64,000 bases of DNA from Collinsella aerofaciens (GTDB lineage Bacteria > Actinomycetota > Coriobacteriia > Coriobacteriales > Coriobacteriaceae). This document shows positions 26,419-37,058 of the stretch, in pieces; positions within the stretch are counted from its first letter, which is position 1; every line of letters starts with the position of its first letter. Location: NCBI RefSeq assembly GCF_018785265.1, contig NZ_WQPK01000019.1, positions 1-64,000 of the forward strand. Reading direction: 5' to 3'. The notes beneath the pieces were generated by a model, which was not told where the DNA came from, ran no database searches, and saw only the letters and a program-made list of their open reading frames with translations. Made by a program: the position numbers and the translations under genes.

Positions 26419-29133
26419 ATGGCAAAAGTCCGTGTGTCCACCCTGGCCAAAGAGTTCGGCATGACCTCCAAGGAACTGATGGGTCATCTCGCCGATATGA
26501 AGATTCCCGCTAAGTCCGCTTCCTCCACCTTGGAGGACGCCTATGTCGCTATGGTCCGCAAGCAGCTCGCCTCGGTGATCGAGGCCCGCGCCCAGGAAGT
26601 CGAGGCCGCCAAGCAGGCCGAGGAGCAGGCAGCTGCCGCCGAGGAGGCCGCACGCGCTGCCGAGGCCGAGCGCGAGCGCATCGCCGCCGAGAAGGCACGC
26701 GAGGAGGAGCGCCGCCAGTTTGCCGCAGCCCAGGCTGCCGAGGAGGCCGCCCGCGCCGAGGCCGAGGCCAAGAAGAAGGCCGAGCAGGAGCGCCTTGCCC
26801 GCGAGAAGGAGGAGGCTGCCCGCGAGGCCCAGCGCCGCGCCGTTCCCGCTTCCGACTCCGGTTCGCGCTTCCGTTCGCTGCTCGACCAGATCGCCGCACA
26901 GGAGACCGTGCTCAAGGAGAAGAAGGACGCCGAGGACAAGGCCAAGGCCGAGCGCGCCGCAGAGCGCGGTAACCGTCGTGGCGGCAACAACGATCGCCGC
27001 GGTGGCCGTCGTAACGATCGCAATGCTTCCGACAACAACTCCGAGCGCAACGCCTCCGAGAGCCGTCCGCACAGCCATCGTACCAACGCCAGCAACAACG
27101 TCGCTGCCGGCATGGACTTCCCCAACCCCGATAAGCAGGGCAAGGGCAAGAAGCGTAAGGGCAGTCACAACAACGAAGAGGATCACTACAGCCGCATGGC
27201 TCGCGAGGCCGAGGAGTACAGCCGCGAGAAGGTGCTCGAGGAGGCTCGTGCCGCCGTTGAGGAGGCCTCTCGCGAGTCCACCGGTCGCCGCAAGAAGCGC
27301 AAGGAGAAGCGCGAGCGCGAGGCTGCCAAGGCTCAGGAGGAGCGCAAGATAGAGGAGGCGCTGGCCCAGGGCGTGAACCCCGAGGACCTCGACGCCATCA
27401 AGGTCTCCCAGGGCGTTACCGTCCAGGAGCTTGCCGAGGCGCTCGACGTTCCGGCCAACGACATCATCAAGCGCCTGTTCCTGCTGGGTACGCCGCTCAC
27501 CATGACGCAGTCCATGTCCGACGACCTCGTCGAGCTCGTCGCCGACGACCTGGGCCGTCAGATCAAGATCATCACCCCCGAGGAGGAGAACACCTTCTCG
27601 TTCTACGACGATCCCGCCGACCTTAAGCCGCGCGCCCCGGTCGTCACCGTCATGGGCCACGTCGACCACGGTAAGACGTCGCTGCTCGACGCCATCCGTC
27701 ACACCGGCGTTGCCGCCGGCGAGGCGGGCGGCATTACGCAGGCCATCGGCGCTTCGCAGGTTATGATCAACGACCGCAAGATCACCTTTATCGATACCCC
27801 GGGTCACGCCACCTTTACGGCTATGCGTGCCCGTGGCGCCAAGGTTACCGACATCGTCATTCTGATCGTGGCCGCCGACGACGGCGTCATGCCCCAGACC
27901 ATCGAGTCGATCAACCACGCCAAGGCCGCCGGCGTTCCCATCGTCGTCGCCGTCAACAAGATCGATAAGCCGGGTGCCAACCCCGACCGTGTGCGCCAGG
28001 AGCTCACCGAGTACGGCATCATCCCCGAGGAGTGGGGCGGACAGAACATGTTCGTCAACATCTCGGCCAAGCAGAAGATCGGTATCGACGACCTGCTCGA
28101 GACCGTGCTGCTCCAGGCCGACGTGCTCGAGCTCAAGGCCAACCCTGACACCTTCGCTTCGGGCAACGTCCTCGAGGCTAAGCTCGACAAGGGCCGCGGC
28201 TCGGTTGCCACCGTGCTCGTGACCCGCGGTACCCTGCACGTGGGCGACACGCTGGTCGCCGGCCTCACCTATGGCCGCGTCCGTGCCATGCTCGATCCCA
28301 AGGGTAACGCCGTCACCGAGGCCGGTCCCTCCGACGCCGTCGAGATCTTGGGCCTGCAGTCCGTCCCCAACGCTGGCGATGAGTTCCGCGTGTTCGAGGA
28401 CGAGCGTGAGGCTCGCGCCCTGGCCGACGAGCGTTCGCTCAAGGCTCGTATCGAGGAGCAGAGCCGCGTGAAGCACGTGACGCTCGAGAACCTCTTCGAG
28501 ACCATCGCCGACGCCGAGGTCAAGGAGCTCAACCTGATCATCAAGGCCGACGTCCAGGGCTCCATCGAGGCCCTTCAGGACTCCCTCGACAAGATGGATC
28601 AATCCGAGGTGCGCATCAACACGATCCACTCCGCCGTTGGTGCCATCAACGAGACCGACGTGGTCCTGGCCGACGCCTCCAACGCCATCATCATCGGCTT
28701 TGGCGTTCGTCCCGACGGCAAGGCCCGCTCCGCCGCCGAGCGCGAGGGCGTTGAGATCCGTTGCTACGACGTCATCTACAAGTGCCTCGAGGACCTCGAC
28801 GCTGCCCGTATCGGCATGCTCAAGCCCACCGAGGTTGAGGTCTCCACGGGCACTGCGACCGTTCTGGACACCTTCAAGGTGCCCAAAGTCGGCATCGCCG
28901 CCGGTGTCCGCGTCGAAGAGGGCGAGATCGCCGCGACCGATTCCGTACGCCTGGTGCGCGACGGCATCGTGGTCTTCAACGGTAAAATCGCCTCGATGCG
29001 CCACTACAAGGACGAGGCCAAGAGCCTCAAGAGCGGCTCCGAGGGCGGTATTGGCCTGGAGAACTTCCAGGACATCAAGCCTGGCGACACCATTGAGGGC
29101 TACCGCATTGACCAGGTTGCCCGTACCGAGTAG
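26419..29133 (+). CDS. infB: translation initiation factor IF-2
   Basis: A 904-residue GTPase that brings initiator tRNA to the ribosome. A charged, Ala/Glu/Arg-rich coiled-coil region (about residues 50-150) and an Asn/Arg-rich linker precede the GTPase. That domain has GHVDHGKT (413-420), DTPGHATF and NKID, followed by domains II-IV. It starts 91 bases after nusA, with no gene between, and is followed 11 bases later by rbfA. Confidence 0.95.
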   Translation: MAKVRVSTLAKEFGMTSKELMGHLADMKIPAKSASSTLEDAYVAMVRKQLASVIEARAQEVEAAKQAEEQAAAAEEAARAAEAERERIAAEKAREEERRQFAAAQAAEEAARAEAEAKKKAEQERLAREKEEAAREAQRRAVPASDSGSRFRSLLDQIAAQETVLKEKKDAEDKAKAERAAERGNRRGGNNDRRGGRRNDRNASDNNSERNASESRPHSHRTNASNNVAAGMDFPNPDKQGKGKKRKGSHNNEEDHYSRMAREAEEYSREKVLEEARAAVEEASRESTGRRKKRKEKREREAAKAQEERKIEEALAQGVNPEDLDAIKVSQGVTVQELAEALDVPANDIIKRLFLLGTPLTMTQSMSDDLVELVADDLGRQIKIITPEEENTFSFYDDPADLKPRAPVVTVMGHVDHGKTSLLDAIRHTGVAAGEAGGITQAIGASQVMINDRKITFIDTPGHATFTAMRARGAKVTDIVILIVAADDGVMPQTIESINHAKAAGVPIVVAVNKIDKPGANPDRVRQELTEYGIIPEEWGGQNMFVNISAKQKIGIDDLLETVLLQADVLELKANPDTFASGNVLEAKLDKGRGSVATVLVTRGTLHVGDTLVAGLTYGRVRAMLDPKGNAVTEAGPSDAVEILGLQSVPNAGDEFRVFEDEREARALADERSLKARIEEQSRVKHVTLENLFETIADAEVKELNLIIKADVQGSIEALQDSLDKMDQSEVRINTIHSAVGAINETDVVLADASNAIIIGFGVRPDGKARSAAEREGVEIRCYDVIYKCLEDLDAARIGMLKPTEVEVSTGTATVLDTFKVPKVGIAAGVRVEEGEIAATDSVRLVRDGIVVFNGKIASMRHYKDEAKSLKSGSEGGIGLENFQDIKPGDTIEGYRIDQVARTE

Positions 29134-29144
29134 GGGGTAGCGCT

Positions 29145-29555
29145 ATGAAGCAAACGCAGGCAACCCGCCGTCTGGGCGAGCAGCTTCGCGAGAAGCTCGG
29201 TTATATCCTGCTCTTTGAGGTTTCCGATCCGCGTCTCGACCTGGTCACCCTGACCGCGGTCGAGGTCGCGGTGGACCGCTCGTTCGCGCGCGTGTACGTG
29301 TCGTGCGACGCGAGCCGCTACGACGAGGTCATGGAGGCGCTCGCAAGCGCCAAGGGCCGTATTCGTAGCCTGTTGGCTCGCTCGCTCGATTGGCGTGTCA
29401 CGCCCGAGCTCGATTTTCGCATCGATCGCTCGACCGATGAGGCCGAGCGCATCACGCGTGCGCTGGAAAACGTTCCCGCCACGCTTGCGATCGAAAAGGA
29501 CGAGGACGGCTATCCGATAGCGGATGCCGCCCAGGAGGCAGCTTTAGATGACTAA
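29145..29555 (+). CDS. rbfA: ribosome-binding factor A
   Basis: A 136-residue KH-like cold-shock and 30S maturation factor. It has the family features: an N-terminal RLGEQLREKLGYILL helix, then DPRLDLVTLTAVEVAVDRSFARVYVS, and RVTPELDFRIDRSTDEAERI near the end. Its last eight bases overlap the nrnA-like gene, so the two are translationally coupled. Confidence 0.92.
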   Translation: MKQTQATRRLGEQLREKLGYILLFEVSDPRLDLVTLTAVEVAVDRSFARVYVSCDASRYDEVMEALASAKGRIRSLLARSLDWRVTPELDFRIDRSTDEAERITRALENVPATLAIEKDEDGYPIADAAQEAALDD

Positions 29556-30591
29556 TTCCGCCGACCTCGCCTCGTGCGAGTCTGCAGATATTCAGCGACG
29601 CATCCTCGAGCTCATCGAGGGTGCGTCCTCCATTGCGATTTCGGGACATACTTCTCCCGATGGCGATGCCTTGGGCTCCGTATTGGGTCTGGGCCTTTCG
29701 CTCATGAAGTTTTTCCCCAACAAGGACATTGCGCTGCTGCTGGCAGACGATGACCCGGTTCCGCGTATCTACCGCTTTATGGAAGGCTCCGATCGCCTGG
29801 TGCCGGCATCTGCGTACGCCGGCAATCCTGACCTGTTCATCTCGGTGGACGTACCGGTCGTCGAGCGCCTCAATAATTCCGCCGAGGTGCTTCGTCGCTC
29901 CAAGCATGTGGTGTGCTTCGATCATCATCCGGCGCGCGAGGAGTTTGCCGAGCTGAGCCTGAGGCGCGTCGATGCCGCGGCCTGCGCCATGATCATCGAC
30001 CGCTTCTTGGACAATTGCGGCATTGTCGCACGTGATAGCGTTGCGACCTGCCTGCTGTGTGGCTTGGTTACCGATACCGGCCGTTTTCAGTACCAAAACG
30101 CCGATGCTGCCGCGTTCCATGCAGCCTCGCGCCTGGTGGCGCACGGTGCCGATCCGGCGCGCGTTGCGCTCGAGGTCTACCAGAGCATGCGCGTTGAGTT
30201 TTTGCACCTCAAGTCCATTGTCATGGGTCGTATCAAGACGGTCGCGCATGGGCGCGTGGCGTATAGCTATGCCTACCAGAGCGACCTTGAGGCCTGCGGC
30301 GTCACCTCGGACGAGTGCGACGGCCTGGTCGATGTGGTGCGTTCGGTGATGGGCGTCGAGGTCTGCATGTTCTTAAAGGGCATTGAGGGCGATACCAAGG
30401 TGCGTGGCAACCTGCGCTCCAAGGGCGACCTCGATGTGTCCGAGATTGCTGCCAACTTTGGCGGTGGCGGGCATCATGCCGCCGCCGGCTTTTCCAACAA
30501 CGGAACAATTCGCGAGACGCTCGCCGTGGCACTTCCCATGCTGGCCGAGCTGGTGGGGGAGGATCCCGCTTCGGTGACCGTCGAGCTTTAA
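29548..30591 (+). CDS. DHH-family phosphoesterase (NrnA-like)
   Basis: A 347-residue DHH/DHHA1 protein. GHTSPDGDALGS near residue 34 and DHHP near residue 130 are the metal-binding motifs, and GGGGHHAAAGF near the C-terminus is the DHHA1 substrate motif. NrnA enzymes degrade nano-RNA and the nucleotide pAp. The position between rbfA and truB matches the conserved order in Firmicutes and Actinobacteria. Confidence 0.88.
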   Translation: MTNSADLASCESADIQRRILELIEGASSIAISGHTSPDGDALGSVLGLGLSLMKFFPNKDIALLLADDDPVPRIYRFMEGSDRLVPASAYAGNPDLFISVDVPVVERLNNSAEVLRRSKHVVCFDHHPAREEFAELSLRRVDAAACAMIIDRFLDNCGIVARDSVATCLLCGLVTDTGRFQYQNADAAAFHAASRLVAHGADPARVALEVYQSMRVEFLHLKSIVMGRIKTVAHGRVAYSYAYQSDLEACGVTSDECDGLVDVVRSVMGVEVCMFLKGIEGDTKVRGNLRSKGDLDVSEIAANFGGGGHHAAAGFSNNGTIRETLAVALPMLAELVGEDPASVTVEL

Positions 30592-30606
30592 CTTTTTGGA
30601 TGGTAC

Positions 30607-31539
30607 ATGGCTCGTCGTACGCCTTCTCAACTGAATATGCTGCTCGCCGTCGATAAGCCGGTGGGCTGCACGTCCCACGATGTGGTCTCGCAATGCCGAC
30701 GCGCCCTCCATGAGCGGCGCGTCGGCCATGCCGGCACGCTCGACCCCATGGCATCCGGCGTCATGGTGGTGGGCGTGGGCCAGGCTACTCGTCTGCTGGG
30801 CATGCTAACCCTCGATACCAAAAGCTATGTCGCCGACATCTCGTTTGGCGCCGAGACCAATACCGATGATGCGGAGGGCGAGGCGGTCCGCACGGTGGCT
30901 GTTGCCAACGAGCTCCGCGATCCTGCCTATGCCCGTGAGCACTTGGCCGCTATGCTGGGCCCGCAGATGCAGGTGCCGCCGGCGTTTTCTGCTATCTCGG
31001 TCAATGGCGTTCGCGCCTACAAGTCTGCTCGCGAGGGCAATGCGGTGGACCTACCTCCGCGCCCCGTCGAGGTATATGCCGCCGACCTGATCGCCGTGGG
31101 CGGCGAAGGTGATACGTGTGTGTGGACCGTGGCGTTCTCGGTGAGCAAGGGCACCTATATCCGTGCGCTCGCTCGCGACCTGGGCCGCGCTTGCGATAGC
31201 GCCGCGCATATTTCCGCGCTGCGCCGCACGGCTTCCGGTGTTGTTTCCATTGGCGCTTGTCATGCGGTCGAGGAGCTTTCTCCCGAGTCCGCGGCTGGCT
31301 TTGCCCTGGATCCCATTGCGGCCCTGGGCGCCACACGTGTTGACTTGCCGGGCAATCTTGCCGACGACCTGCTCTGCGGCCGACGCATTCCCGTTGAGCG
31401 TGCGCTTGCCGATTTCGATTCCTTGAAGGCGCCGTTTGCGTTGGTGCTCGATGGGGGACTCAAGGCGCTCGCCCGCATTGAGGGCGGCCGCTTTGTCATG
31501 GAGCACGTGTTTCCGCAGGCAATCGGCGGTGTTCGATGA
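30607..31539 (+). CDS. truB: tRNA pseudouridine-55 synthase
   Basis: A 310-residue pseudouridine synthase acting on the T loop of tRNAs. The catalytic aspartate lies in GHAGTLDPMASGVM (D46). Later family segments include KGTYIRALARDLG and a C-terminal PUA-like part. It starts 15 bases after nrnA and its end overlaps ribF by four bases. Confidence 0.93.
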   Translation: MARRTPSQLNMLLAVDKPVGCTSHDVVSQCRRALHERRVGHAGTLDPMASGVMVVGVGQATRLLGMLTLDTKSYVADISFGAETNTDDAEGEAVRTVAVANELRDPAYAREHLAAMLGPQMQVPPAFSAISVNGVRAYKSAREGNAVDLPPRPVEVYAADLIAVGGEGDTCVWTVAFSVSKGTYIRALARDLGRACDSAAHISALRRTASGVVSIGACHAVEELSPESAAGFALDPIAALGATRVDLPGNLADDLLCGRRIPVERALADFDSLKAPFALVLDGGLKALARIEGGRFVMEHVFPQAIGGVR

Positions 31540-32543
31540 TGTTGTCCGCTCGCGAGCTCGCGCGTATCTTTTTCGCGGGCGAGTCGGACGAGGCTCGCAT
31601 CGTTGCTGCCGATACGTTTGATGAGTGTGAGCACTTGGGTGCCGCTTCAATCGCCATTGGCGTGTTCGACGGCGTTCACCGTGGACACCAGGAACTCATC
31701 GAAGCGCTTGTCCGTGATGCCCGTGCCCATGGCTGTAAGGCGGTCGTGGTTACCTTCGATCCCGACCCGGACGTTGTGGTGAGCCCTTCGCCCGCTCAAA
31801 AATTGATGACGACGGCCGACCGTCTGCATGCCTTGGCTCAAACCGGGGTCGATGCGGTGGTGGCCGTTCCCTTTACGCCTGAGGTTGCGGCACTCGACCA
31901 TGTCGGTTTTCTCGCACTGCTGTCACGCGTAGTCGACATTCGCTCGATTCGCGTTGGAAGTGACTTTAGGCTGGGTCGTGGCGGTGCTTCTGGTGTTGCC
32001 GAGATGCGCGCCTGGGGTTCCGAGCACGGCGTTGACGTGTATGGTCACGACCTGCTTTGCGAGGGCGGTGAGGCCATTTGCGCCACCCGCATTCGTCATG
32101 AGCTGGGACAGGGCCATGTGGAGCTTGCTGCTGGGTTACTCGGCCGTCCGTATATGGTGCGTGGCGGTGTTATTCGCGGCCGTCACGAGGGTTCTGGCAT
32201 GGGCTTTCCCACGGCAAACTTGCAGGTTCCCGACGGCATTCAGGTGCCAGCCGATGGCGTGTATGAGGGTCTGGTGCTGGTCGATGACACCGTGTGGCCC
32301 GCTGCTGTGAACGTCGGCCTGCCGCCAACGTATGCTGACGATGCGGCATCTGCGCATCTCGAGGCTAATTTAATTGGTTATACGGGCGACCTGTACGGCG
32401 CTTCCGTTTCGCTGGCGTTTACGCGCTGGCTGCGTCCCTCGCGTGTGTTCGATTCGCTGGATGAGTTGATCGCGACCGTCGAGGGTAATATCGAGGATAT
32501 TCGTCACAACTTGGGCGATCAGGGGGTGAGCATCCGTGATTAG
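31536..32543 (+). CDS. ribF: bifunctional riboflavin kinase / FAD synthetase
   Basis: A 335-residue enzyme making FMN and FAD. The N-terminal FAD synthetase has GVFDGVHRGHQELI; the C-terminal riboflavin kinase has GSGMGFPTANL and a following YEG segment. It overlaps truB at its start and dnaG at its end (eight bases), so it belongs to the same operon. Confidence 0.92.
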   Translation: MMLSARELARIFFAGESDEARIVAADTFDECEHLGAASIAIGVFDGVHRGHQELIEALVRDARAHGCKAVVVTFDPDPDVVVSPSPAQKLMTTADRLHALAQTGVDAVVAVPFTPEVAALDHVGFLALLSRVVDIRSIRVGSDFRLGRGGASGVAEMRAWGSEHGVDVYGHDLLCEGGEAICATRIRHELGQGHVELAAGLLGRPYMVRGGVIRGRHEGSGMGFPTANLQVPDGIQVPADGVYEGLVLVDDTVWPAAVNVGLPPTYADDAASAHLEANLIGYTGDLYGASVSLAFTRWLRPSRVFDSLDELIATVEGNIEDIRHNLGDQGVSIRD

Positions 32544-34644
32544 CGATGAGGAAAAAGACCAGGTACGCGCTGCGTCTGACCTGGTTGCCATCGTGCAGGA
32601 AACGGTCGAGCTCAAGCCTCGCGGCCATGAGTTTTGGGGATGCTGCCCCTTCCATGGCGAGAAGACGCCGTCCTTCCACATTATCCCCGCCACGCAGGTG
32701 TGGCATTGCTTTGGTTGCGGCGAGGGTGGCGACGTTTTCACGTATATCATGAAGCGCGAGAACCTGAGCTTTCCCGAGTCAATCCGTTACTTGGCCGATC
32801 GCGCGGGTATTGAGCTGCATGACACCGGAGATCGCCGCGAGCGCGGCACCAAGCGTGCCCGCATCTACGATCTGTGCGCCGAGACCGCCCAGTTCTACCA
32901 CACCATGCTCATGCGCGGTAAGGACGGCCGTCCGCGCGAGTACTTTGCCAGCCGCGGCATGGGCGGCGACGTCTGCCGCCGCTACTGCCTGGGCTTTGCA
33001 CCGGGCCGTAACGCGCTGGTGTCGCACCTGTCCCAGGCGGGTTTTACCCCGCAGGAGATGATCGACGCCAACGTTGCCGTGAGTCGCGGGCGCGGGCAGC
33101 TTGCCGACCGCTTTTACGACCGCGTGATGTTCCCCATCTTTGACGAGCAGGGTCACAACATTGCCTTTGGCGGTCGCATTATGGGCGACGGCCAGCCTAA
33201 GTATCTCAACACCGCCGAGACGAGCGTGTTTCATAAAAAGCGAAACCTCTACGGCTTTAATTGGGCCAAGGAGTTTATCGTCGCGCAGGATACCGCCATC
33301 GTGGTAGAGGGCTATACCGATTGCATCGCCTGCTGGGAGGCGGGGATTAAAAACGTTGTCGCCACGCTGGGCACCGCCCTCACGGAGCATCACGTCAAGA
33401 CGCTCACTCGCTTTGCCAAGCGCATCGTGTATATGTTCGACGGCGATGCAGCGGGCCAGAAGGCCGCCCGTCGCGCGATTCAGTTTATCGAGCAGGATTC
33501 CATGGACCTGCGCTGCGTGGTACTGCCCGACGGCAACGACCCTATGGAGTTTATTACGGCGCACGGCGGCCAGGAGCTGCAGGCGCGCATCGACGCGGCC
33601 GAGCCGCTTATGGACTTTGTCTACCGTTCGCTGCAGGAGTCGAGTGACATCACCACGCCGGGCGGTCGCGCTAAGGCGCTGGAAGATGCGCTGACGCTTA
33701 TCTATCCGTTGCGCAACAGCTATATGATCGACACGTACTTTATCCAGATTGCCGATCTGCTGGGTTTGGATCTGGAGACGGTGCGCGCGAGCTCGGGTCG
33801 TGTGTTTCGCGATGTCGCCAAGCGCGAGGATGCGGAACGACGTCGTGAGCAGAACTATGAGCGCCAGCGGGCACAGACTGAGCGGTCCGGTAGCGCGGGC
33901 GGTCGGGCGTCGGGTTCTCGCGATGCCGGTCGCGGTGCTTGGGCATCGGGCGCGACGCCGCCGGTGTCCGCGCCGGTCGAAGAAGAGCCGTACGACTACG
34001 TCCCGCTCGATGCCTACGGCGCCGCGCCCGTGGAGGTCGTCGACGACCTGCCGCCGATCGATGTGCCTGATGGTATGGGCGCTGTGCCTGTGGCTGACGG
34101 TTCGGGCGCACCGGCTGCGGCGGCGCCGATGGTTCTTACCGATCTTGAACGCAAGTCCTTGGCAGGGGAGCGCGAGCTGTTGACGATGCTCACGAGCTAC
34201 CCCGACCTGTTCCGCACGTATGCCGACCGCATCTGCTCCATCGAGTGGGTTGACCCGCGTCACGAGTCCATTGCATGGGCCGTTCTGGCAACGCCGCCGG
34301 GAACCGATCCTGCAGCCTGCATGGATGCGGCGCGCTCAGTGTGTTCCGATGCGGCAACGCTTGTGAGTGCCGGGCGCATCTCCGCGACGAGCAAGCACCC
34401 CACCGAGACGAACATCGTGTTTATGCTTGATACGCTTGAGCTCTACACCATCAAGCGTCGCATGCGTGCCGCACAGGCCAAGCTGCGCCAGGACCGTTCA
34501 CTCGATGATGAGGCCCGTCGCGCGCTGACCGTTCAGGCCGCGCAGGATTCGCAGCGTCAACGCGAGCTGCAAAAGTCGATCGGCGGCGTGGCGGACCCGT
34601 TCCGTTTGATCGGCCTGGAGGCCGCAGGCACCGAACAGGCCTAG
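32536..34644 (+). CDS. dnaG: DNA primase
   Basis: A 702-residue primase that lays RNA primers at replication forks. The N-terminal CHC2 zinc-binding domain has CPFH (C37, H40) and CFGC (C58, C61). The TOPRIM catalytic core has VVEGYTDCIA and later FDGDAAG. A low-complexity linker (about residues 440-530) leads to the helicase-binding C-terminal domain. GTG start inside the ribF stop. The dnaG-rpoD order is a classic macromolecular synthesis arrangement. Confidence 0.93.
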   Translation: MISDEEKDQVRAASDLVAIVQETVELKPRGHEFWGCCPFHGEKTPSFHIIPATQVWHCFGCGEGGDVFTYIMKRENLSFPESIRYLADRAGIELHDTGDRRERGTKRARIYDLCAETAQFYHTMLMRGKDGRPREYFASRGMGGDVCRRYCLGFAPGRNALVSHLSQAGFTPQEMIDANVAVSRGRGQLADRFYDRVMFPIFDEQGHNIAFGGRIMGDGQPKYLNTAETSVFHKKRNLYGFNWAKEFIVAQDTAIVVEGYTDCIACWEAGIKNVVATLGTALTEHHVKTLTRFAKRIVYMFDGDAAGQKAARRAIQFIEQDSMDLRCVVLPDGNDPMEFITAHGGQELQARIDAAEPLMDFVYRSLQESSDITTPGGRAKALEDALTLIYPLRNSYMIDTYFIQIADLLGLDLETVRASSGRVFRDVAKREDAERRREQNYERQRAQTERSGSAGGRASGSRDAGRGAWASGATPPVSAPVEEEPYDYVPLDAYGAAPVEVVDDLPPIDVPDGMGAVPVADGSGAPAAAAPMVLTDLERKSLAGERELLTMLTSYPDLFRTYADRICSIEWVDPRHESIAWAVLATPPGTDPAACMDAARSVCSDAATLVSAGRISATSKHPTETNIVFMLDTLELYTIKRRMRAAQAKLRQDRSLDDEARRALTVQAAQDSQRQRELQKSIGGVADPFRLIGLEAAGTEQA

Positions 34645-34754
34645 ATGTTGTGGTCAACCAGCGTATTCTCGCCTATATCCAGTCCTCTTTTTGGGTATAG
34701 ACGTCTATGTGTGTGCTAAAGTATTGAGTCCTGTGGACTATGAAGGGAGAATCT

Positions 34755-36104
34755 GTGCCAAAAAAGACTGAGAGCACGGGTACTGGGCTGGAATCCTACG
34801 TTGCAAAGCTCATGGGCAACGGCTCAAACAGGACTTCGGTAACCGAGGACGAGATTCAGGTCGCCCTGAAGGATATCGATGTTTCTGACGAGCAGCTCAC
34901 CGCGGTGTATTCCGCGCTGCGCAACAGCGGCATCCAGATTATCTCCGCGAGCGGTAACGACGACGCCCCTATGGACGTCGACGATGACGATAACGATACC
35001 GATACCGATGATTTCGATGACGACGACGAGCACGATTCCGGCTCGCTCGATGATCACGAGCTCAAGATGGCCCGCCAGGCCGACGCCGAGATGGGTTCTT
35101 CCAAGAGCAAGAAGAAGCGCACCGTGCGCACGTCCCGTTCGCGTTCGCGCGTGCGCGGCATCGATGCCTCCACGGTGATGCTGACCGGCGACCCGGTCCG
35201 TATGTACCTCAAGGAGATCGGCAAGGTCGACCTGCTGACCGCCTCCGAAGAGGTCGATTTGGCCATGAAGATCGAGGCCGGTCTTGAGGCCACTGAGAAG
35301 CTCGAGGCTGCCGATGCTGGTGAGCTCGAACTCACGCGTGCCGAGATGCGTCGTCTTACGCGCATTGAGAACGTGGGCCTCGAAGCCAAGCAGGCACTCA
35401 TCAGCGCAAACCTGCGTCTGGTCGTCTCCATCGCCAAGCGTTATGTCGGTCGCGGCATGCTGTTCCTGGACCTGATCCAGGAGGGCAACCTCGGTCTGAT
35501 TCGCGCCGTCGAGAAGTTCGACTACCAGAAGGGCTTTAAGTTCTCCACGTACGCCACGTGGTGGATCCGTCAGGCTATCACGCGCGCTATCGCCGACCAG
35601 GCCCGTACCATCCGTATTCCCGTGCACATGGTCGAGACCATCAACAAGCTCGTCCGTGTGCAGCGCCAGCTCCTTCAGGACCTGGGTCGCGACCCGACCC
35701 CCGAGGAGATCGGTGCCGAGATGGACATGAGTGCCGACCGCGTCCGCGAGATCCAGAAGATCTCGCAGGAGCCCGTGTCGCTCGAGACCCCCATCGGCGA
35801 GGAAGAGGATTCCCAGCTGGGCGACTTCATCGAGGACTCCCAGGCCATCGTTCCGCCCGATGCGGCCAGCTTCTCCATGCTGCAGGAGCAGCTCACCCAG
35901 GTGCTCGACTCGCTTGCCGATCGTGAGCGCAAGGTTATCGAGCTGCGCTTTGGCCTTGTCGACGGACATCCCCGTACGCTCGAGGAAGTCGGCCGCGAGT
36001 TTGGCGTCACGCGCGAGCGTATCCGCCAGATCGAGTCCAAGACCCTGGCCAAGCTCCGCCACCCGAGCCGTTCGAGCAAGCTGAAAGACTATATTGAGTC
36101 TTAA
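34755..36104 (+). CDS. rpoD: primary sigma factor RpoD
   Basis: A 449-residue sigma-70 housekeeping factor. Region 1.1 is followed by a strongly acidic stretch ([18 protein letters not shown]). Region 1.2 begins [11 protein letters not shown]. Regions 2.1-2.4 contain [20 protein letters not shown] and [12 protein letters not shown]. Region 4.2 contains [23 protein letters not shown] 34755 with AAGGGAGA upstream is preferred to the ATG at 34740. About 110 bases separate it from dnaG, so it may have its own promoter. A strong terminator follows. Confidence 0.95.
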   Translation: MPKKTESTGTGLESYVAKLMGNGSNRTSVTEDEIQVALKDIDVSDEQLTAVYSALRNSGIQIISASGNDDAPMDVDDDDNDTDTDDFDDDDEHDSGSLDDHELKMARQADAEMGSSKSKKKRTVRTSRSRSRVRGIDASTVMLTGDPVRMYLKEIGKVDLLTASEEVDLAMKIEAGLEATEKLEAADAGELELTRAEMRRLTRIENVGLEAKQALISANLRLVVSIAKRYVGRGMLFLDLIQEGNLGLIRAVEKFDYQKGFKFSTYATWWIRQAITRAIADQARTIRIPVHMVETINKLVRVQRQLLQDLGRDPTPEEIGAEMDMSADRVREIQKISQEPVSLETPIGEEEDSQLGDFIEDSQAIVPPDAASFSMLQEQLTQVLDSLADRERKVIELRFGLVDGHPRTLEEVGREFGVTRERIRQIESKTLAKLRHPSRSSKLKDYIES

Positions 36105-36119
36105 CCTCGCAAGCAAGAA

Positions 36120-36152
36120 GCGCCCTCAAGCACATCCGCTTGAGGGCGCTTT
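36120..36152 (+). terminator. rho-independent terminator after rpoD
   Basis: GCGCCCTCAAGC (36120-36131) pairs perfectly with GCTTGAGGGCGC (36138-36149), followed by TTT. Confidence 0.88.
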
Positions 36153-36162
36153 CATGTAGTTG

Positions 36163-36206
36163 TTGGGGACGTTCTTGAATGACTGGTCGTTTAAGAACGT
36201 TCCCAA
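36163..36206. repeat. 44-base intergenic palindrome
   Basis: Fourteen-base arms 36163-36176 and 36193-36206 pair with one G-T wobble (36168/36201). No T tract follows. It lies between the rpoD terminator and the tRNA promoter and may be one of several dispersed intergenic palindromes in this genome. Confidence 0.6.
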
Positions 36207-36238
36207 TGATTAGGTCGGAAAATTTCTTAAAAAAGTTC

Positions 36239-36266
36239 TTGCCCTTAGCGGATTCGTCCGTATAAT
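36239..36266 (+). promoter_or_regulatory. promoter of the tRNA-Asn genes
   Basis: TTGCCC (36239-36244), 16 bases, then a perfect TATAAT (36261-36266), about 30 bases before the first tRNA. Confidence 0.75.
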
Positions 36267-36296
36267 AAACTTCGTTGCTTGAGAGCACGCACCTAT

Positions 36297-36371
36297 TCCT
36301 CGGTAGCTCAATGGTAGAGCACGCGGCTGTTAACCGCGCTGTTGTAGGTTCGAGTCCTACCCGGGGAGCCA
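36297..36371 (+). tRNA. tRNA-Asn (GTT), copy 1
   Basis: A 75-base tRNA with encoded CCA. Acceptor TCCTCGG/CCGGGGA (one T-G pair), D arm GCTCAATGGTAGAGC, anticodon loop CTGTTAA giving GTT, and T arm with GGTTCGAGTCC. It reads Asn codons AAC and AAT. Confidence 0.95.
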
Positions 36372-36404
36372 GAATTTTCCAGCCCTTTCCGTTGGGCTTT
36401 AAAT

Positions 36405-36479
36405 TCCTCGGTAGCTCAATGGTAGAGCACGCGGCTGTTAACCGCGCTGTTGTAGGTTCGAGTCCTACCCGGGGAGCCA
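36405..36479 (+). tRNA. tRNA-Asn (GTT), copy 2
   Basis: Identical over all 75 bases to the copy at 36297-36371, 108 bases downstream, separated by a 33-base unrelated spacer. Probably co-transcribed from the same promoter. Confidence 0.95.
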
Positions 36480-36487
36480 GGTTGTAA

Positions 36488-36515
36488 AACCCGTCGCTTA
36501 TGCGGCGGGTTTTTT
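36488..36515 (+). terminator. rho-independent terminator after the tRNA genes
   Basis: AACCCGTCGC (36488-36497) pairs with GCGGCGGGTT (36502-36511; one T-G pair) around TTAT and runs into a T tract to 36515. Confidence 0.9.
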
Positions 36516-36674
36516 CATGCCGCGATCGCCGTTCGCAAACGTTACCGTATCAACATTTCGTGTCGAGGATGTAATCCCGAGGCCCGCCACCTCAACATGG
36601 CGCGGTCGTTGTAGAATATTGCAATGATTGCTCCCACGACATGGTGCCGCGAGCACCAAGAAAAGGAGATTCTT

Positions 36675-37031
36675 GTGTCTGAGACCATTAACGGCAGCCT
36701 GAGCGTCTCGAACGACGTTATTGCCGATATTGCCGGTTATGCCGCGATGACGTGCTATGGCGTTGTCGGTATGGCTGAGCAGCTCCAGGGCGCCGAGAGC
36801 GTGCGCCTGCTTGCCGGTCAACGCCTCCGCAAGGGCGTGCTTGTTTCCGCCGACGAGAACGGCCTTACGGTCGATCTTCACGTCGTGCTCGAGAACGGCG
36901 TCAACATGAAGTCCGTCTGCCACAATCTTTCGAGTTCCGTTGCCTTCACTCTGCAGGAGATCGCCCAGATCGATCCCGCCAGCCTTAAGATCGGCATCCA
37001 TATCGACGCGCTCAAGAGCCGTCTGAACTAG
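36675..37031 (+). CDS. Asp23/Gls24 family protein
   Basis: A 118-residue Asp23 (DUF322) envelope-stress-type protein: GSLSVSNDVIADIAGYAAMTCYGVVGM is typical. GTG 36675 follows AAAGGAG at good spacing; the earlier in-frame ATG at 36624 has no such site. In Firmicutes and Actinobacteria this small gene regularly precedes a fakA/yloV gene, as it does here. Confidence 0.85.
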   Translation: MSETINGSLSVSNDVIADIAGYAAMTCYGVVGMAEQLQGAESVRLLAGQRLRKGVLVSADENGLTVDLHVVLENGVNMKSVCHNLSSSVAFTLQEIAQIDPASLKIGIHIDALKSRLN

Positions 37032-37058
37032 CATCCGAAAACGGAGATTCAAATACCC

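Noticed and set aside
26570-27330. Repeat array in the 5' part of infB
   Set aside because: The repetitive look comes from Ala/Glu/Arg-rich coiled-coil codons, normal for IF-2. It is not a DNA repeat.
36275-36487. Open frame running through both tRNA-Asn genes
   Set aside because: Its repeated protein sequence is only the translation of two identical tRNAs.
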